From contig NC_067206.1 of the NCBI RefSeq assembly GCF_026262505.1, positions 25,807,896 through 25,871,895 of the forward strand: a stretch of 64,000 bases of DNA. The letters are read 5' to 3'. Of this stretch, positions 60,813 to 64,000 are shown piece by piece; position 1 is the first letter of the stretch; each line of letters begins with the position of its first letter. Under the pieces are notes generated by a model. It ran no database searches. It saw nothing but the letters and a program-made list of their open reading frames with translations, and was not told the DNA's origin. The position numbers were made by a program, and so were the translations under genes. The stretch comes from Trichomonas vaginalis G3. Taxonomy: Eukaryota > Parabasalia > Trichomonadida > Trichomonadidae.

Positions 60813-63498
60813 ATGAACAAAAATGGAACAACTAAAATGAATGATAATCAAATTAGAGCAGAAGGTAGAAGGTTATTTAAACGCTTCTATAACATTCCTG
60901 ATGGTGTTAATCCTAAAACTCGTAGAAGTTATTTAAATGAAGCAATAGATGCATATGAAGGGTTTGACATTTCATCAGAAAGTGAGAGATTAGCGAGAAT
61001 GTTAAATGTTAATATTGATTTCTATTATTGTGATCCTCAACCAGAAGACGTGGACATAAATAAGGTAGACTTTCCATTAGTGGATTCAATAATGATAGAT
61101 CCAGAATTTGAAACAATAAATATTTTATTAACACAGAGTCCAAATGGAAAACTTCACGCTGACAGAATAACAGACGTTGAAGCACTCACCGGCTATAGAG
61201 TTTGTCCATATTGTAAAGAAGAAGTTTATTCTATCCGTGATGATCCAGAAAGGAAAAACCAAAGAAGATTTTTAAAGCATTGTGAGAAATGTAAAGAAAA
61301 TAATGGAAGATTAATTCAAGACGTTCAATTGCAAAAGATACAGCAACCATATGCACCACATATTACGAAACAGAAGATATATCAGTGGTTATTAGCTCAC
61401 AATTTGCAGAAATATTATAAACCGACAAGATATTATATTACTTTTGACTTCGAAACATTAGAGACTAAAGAAGAATTACAACTTTCTGAGTGTGCAACTT
61501 TGAACGCTTACTTAAAACCATTCATGGTATCATCAACGGTTAAATTAAATGATAAAACATATACGAGGAATTTTTGCTTAACTTCGAGTGATTCTTTTAT
61601 TTCTGATTGGATTGAGTTTTTATTTTCAACCTGTTCATTAGTTGCTAAATCAAATATTGAACAATATGAAGAATTAATGAAGTCGCAAACATTAAATGAA
61701 AAACAGAAGGAAGCATTTAAAGAACTTCTAGATGAGGAATTCAATAAAGTGAATATCATAGGTTTTAATTCGGGAAAGTTTGATTTAAATTTAATTCTTC
61801 GTGATTTAAACACTGCAAAATGGAAAATAAAATCAATGCTGGGTTCATCTTCACAATTTAAGCAAATCATTGTAAAGAAAACAAACGTTCCATATGAATT
61901 GAGATTTATTGACATCAGAAATTATATAGCGGGTGGGACATTAGACCAATTCACTCAAGATTTCGGAAATAATAAATCACGTGTTAAATCCTTTTTCCCT
62001 TATCAATTCATCACATGGGAGAATTACGAAGAAGAATTATATAAAGTGGAACCATTCACTCAAGATTCATTTTATTCAGCATTAACCCAAGAAACTATAT
62101 CAGATAGTGATTATCAAATATATCTCAATGATGCTAAAAACTTTAAGAATAGATTAGAATATTTTATTCATTATTGCAATAAAGATGTTGAAATTATGAT
62201 TGACCCAATTGATAAAATTATTGAAGAAACATTTGTTTATAAAATTGACACGCTTCATAATCTTTCTTTATCATCGAATGCTTCAATGATTCGTTACGCT
62301 TTAGCATATAAAGACTTTAATCCTAATGAAAAATATCCTGAGGAAGAGATAGAATCAAGTTTTGAATTAACGAAAAAGTATTGGAAATATAAAATTGAAT
62401 CATATAAGAAACAAGATGAAAAAGCAGAAAGGGATACTAAAAATAATGTTTCAATGGATGATTTTCAATACTATCACGATTTAATCCTTTCATCTAAATG
62501 CAAAATGTGTGGTAAAGCGTTTACATATGGAAATAAACCAACATTGGATAGAATCGATAATGAAAAACCACATACCAAAGAAAATTGTCAGTTAATGTGT
62601 TGTTATTGCAATGTCGTGAAATCAAATAAAGATGAAGATGTTCAACGTTTAAGAATCAATTTAAGAAATTATGCATTAAAAAATAATTTACCAATGACTT
62701 TAGATTCAGTTGAAGCTTATCACATTCTCCGTAATGGAATTACTGGTGGTTTATCAAATGTTCAACATAGAGTAAATCTTAAAGGAATCACGCACATTAA
62801 TAAACTTGCATATAATCCAGAAACTAAAACTGTATCAAATGAGGACACCACCAACATTATGACTCATTTCGTTGGTGTTGATTTTAATTCATTATATCCT
62901 TCATCATTTTCATCTAATCCTCATGATTTCATTCAATATACTGACCATAAAATGTATATGCCGGGAAGATTGAATGGTGTTATCATTTGTGATACAGCAA
63001 CAAAGAAAGCAAAAGCACTGGGAATAATTAAGAAGAAAAATACTTTATTCGTGGCTGAAGTAAAGGGTCACATTGATGAAAAATACATTAATGATTACAT
63101 AAACTTTTTACCGATAATAAGAAACTTAGATATTATCACAGATGAAAAAACAATTGGCAGTTTTATGTATAATTACATGAAATCAAACAATCTACCAGTT
63201 GACCAGAAACAGAGAAAATTAACTCAGTTAGCATCAACACACAACCAATATCAACCATTTTCTTCTTATTATCTTTGGTATCTAATCGACAGATTTCATT
63301 TTATCATTGATGACATTCAATCAATTTTAACATTTACGAAAAACACTTGTTTTAATGAATTTGCGAACGAATTTATGAACGAAAGACAAAAGGCTGAATT
63401 AGAAGGAAATAAAGAAAAAAGTTTATTTTGTAAGATTTCACTTAATGGATCATATGGTTACGATGCAATGAATAGAGATGCGAGTTTCCGAATTTTTT
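60813..63498 (+). pseudogene. Protein-primed family B DNA polymerase of the outer element, 3' end lost
   Basis: About 890 readable codons. A zinc-ribbon-like CPYC...CEKC is near residues 132-166. Exonuclease motifs are present: FDFETLE (about 210), GFNSGKFDLNL (about 315), YCNKDVEIM (about 453). Polymerase motif A is VDFNSLYPS (about 688) and motif B is KISLNGSYGYD (about 873). An HNH-type zinc domain sits at about 560-625. The order is that of protein-primed polymerases of Mavericks, adenoviruses and linear plasmids. The frame then enters unrelated repeat DNA, so the locus is broken and incomplete. It is the only DNA polymerase in the window. Confidence 0.88.
62488..62680 (+). other. HNH endonuclease-like domain embedded in the polymerase
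   Basis: Between exonuclease motif III and polymerase motif A the frame contains CKMCGKAF, then TLDRIDNEKPHTKENCQLMC and CYCNVVKSNK. The CxxC...H...C...CxxC spacing with LDRIDN and N/H residues is that of HNH nucleases. It is in frame with no sign of intein splice-site residues that I can identify. Confidence 0.7.
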
Positions 63499-63631
63499 TA
63501 GCCCTGGGATGTCATAACCGCTGCGGTTTTGTAAAATTTGGGATAAATTTTGACAATCCATTTTTGTGGGATGTACGTTTATATCAATTTGCTCGGCGTT
63601 TGCCGAGCTATTGTACAATCCTACTCGAATT
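63499..63631 (+). repeat. Hairpin-bearing dispersed repeat, copy 2
   Basis: The polymerase frame passes into sequence with AACCGCTGCGGTT (a perfect palindrome near 63520), ATGTACGTTTATATCAATTT and a hairpin GCTCGGC-GTTT-GCCGAGC at 63591-63608. It resembles the 10273-10331 repeat in the same orientation, and leads into the satellite. Confidence 0.55.
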
Positions 63632-64000
63632 CATTACGCAGCCCTGGTCACTCAAAGGCCAGGGCATACAATTACAAAATAGTAGAGTGAGACTCTTCTA
63701 ATTTCTTCCAATCACAAGGAAGATCTTAGAAGAGCCTCACTCTACTCGAACACATTACGCAGCCCTGGTCACTCAAAGGCCAGGGCATACAATTACAAAA
63801 TAGTAGAGTGAGACTCTTCTAATTTCTTCCAATCACAAGGAAGATCTTAGAAGAGCCTCACTCTACTCGAACACATTACGCAGCCCTGGTCACTCAAAGG
63901 CCAGGGCATACAATTACAAAATAGTAGAGTGAGACTCTTCTAATTTCTTCCAATCACAAGGAAGATCTTAGAAGAGCCTCACTCTACTCGAACACATTAC
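63632..64000 (+). repeat. 121-bp satellite, at least three copies, open to the right
   Basis: Units start (CATTACGCAG) at 63632, 63753 and 63874, and a fourth begins at 63995. Each unit holds two hairpins: GCCCTGG/CCAGGGC around an 11-nt loop, and a nearly perfect 20-bp inverted repeat GTAGAGTGAGACTCTTCTAA with TTAGAAGAGCCTCACTCTAC. The copies are almost identical. No coding content. The array continues past the window. Confidence 0.92.

Larger units (their letters stand above)
11835..63498 (+). mobile_element. Outer Maverick/Polinton-type element carrying pPolB, host of two nested elements
   Basis: About 3.8 kb of older sequence remains here, split into three pieces by elements A and B: a short 5' piece of a gene (11835-11905), the bulk of that gene (36797-37797), and a tail that leads into a protein-primed DNA polymerase gene (60813 on). 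Both genes read on the plus strand. The polymerase identifies a Maverick/Polinton-type or related self-replicating element. It is broken, most obviously by the two insertions and by a repeat that replaces its right side near 63.5 kb. Terminal repeats were not found. It must predate A and B. Confidence 0.7.

Overview
The window is protist DNA that best fits a trichomonad parabasalid (Trichomonas-like). It is AT-rich, the large host genes have no introns, and a possible initiator (TCAATA) lies about ten bases before one start codon. Most of the window is nested Maverick/Polinton-type DNA, which trichomonad genomes carry in quantity. The species assignment is an inference from content and style, not from a search.

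Host part (1 to about 11.8 kb). A minus-strand EF-hand-repeat protein runs off the left edge. It is divergent from a 1,939-residue protein that has Sfi1-like tryptophan repeats, a long Glu-rich middle and twelve IPLLSKRN-type repeats. Next come a tRNA-Cys (GCA), a WD-repeat PROPPIN (Atg18/WIPI type) and 1.9 kb of AT-rich spacer holding a tRNA 3' remnant and a hairpin repeat.

Nested virus-like part (about 11.8 to 63.5 kb). An older element, represented by a short gene followed by a protein-primed family B DNA polymerase gene, has been entered twice within that short gene. Element A (11906-36790, 24.9 kb) and element B (37803-60729, 22.9 kb) are close relatives in opposite orientation. Both have hairpin-bearing terminal inverted repeats that end in A/T runs and short target-site duplications. 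Both carry a retroviral-type (rve) integrase, a probable double jelly-roll major capsid protein, a packaging ATPase, an SF3 helicase, a D12-class adenine methyltransferase, small membrane-active-looking proteins, KilA-N proteins, a mobile HNH gene and a protein with a bacteriophage tail-fibre/collar-like C-terminus. I see no DNA polymerase in A or B. This makes them resemble Polinton-like viruses or virophages, sitting inside an element that does have a polymerase. Both are treated as fossils. A is fairly whole in its left half and has about a dozen breaks overall; B has about two dozen. Their close similarity and legible target duplications suggest recent insertion.

The elements are very compact. 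Divergent gene pairs are separated by only 16-18 bp, some neighbouring genes overlap, and start-proximal T-rich motifs fall into two classes: one on structural genes, and one with GTAAGAACA on the KilA-N group. Repeats are abundant: 25-bp arrays, a 21-bp minisatellite, a dispersed AGGGTAGAAGGTTAG hairpin and GC-rich palindromes that also sit in frame inside KilA-N genes.

Right edge (63.5-64 kb). The polymerase gene runs into a hairpin repeat and then a 121-bp satellite that continues past the window.
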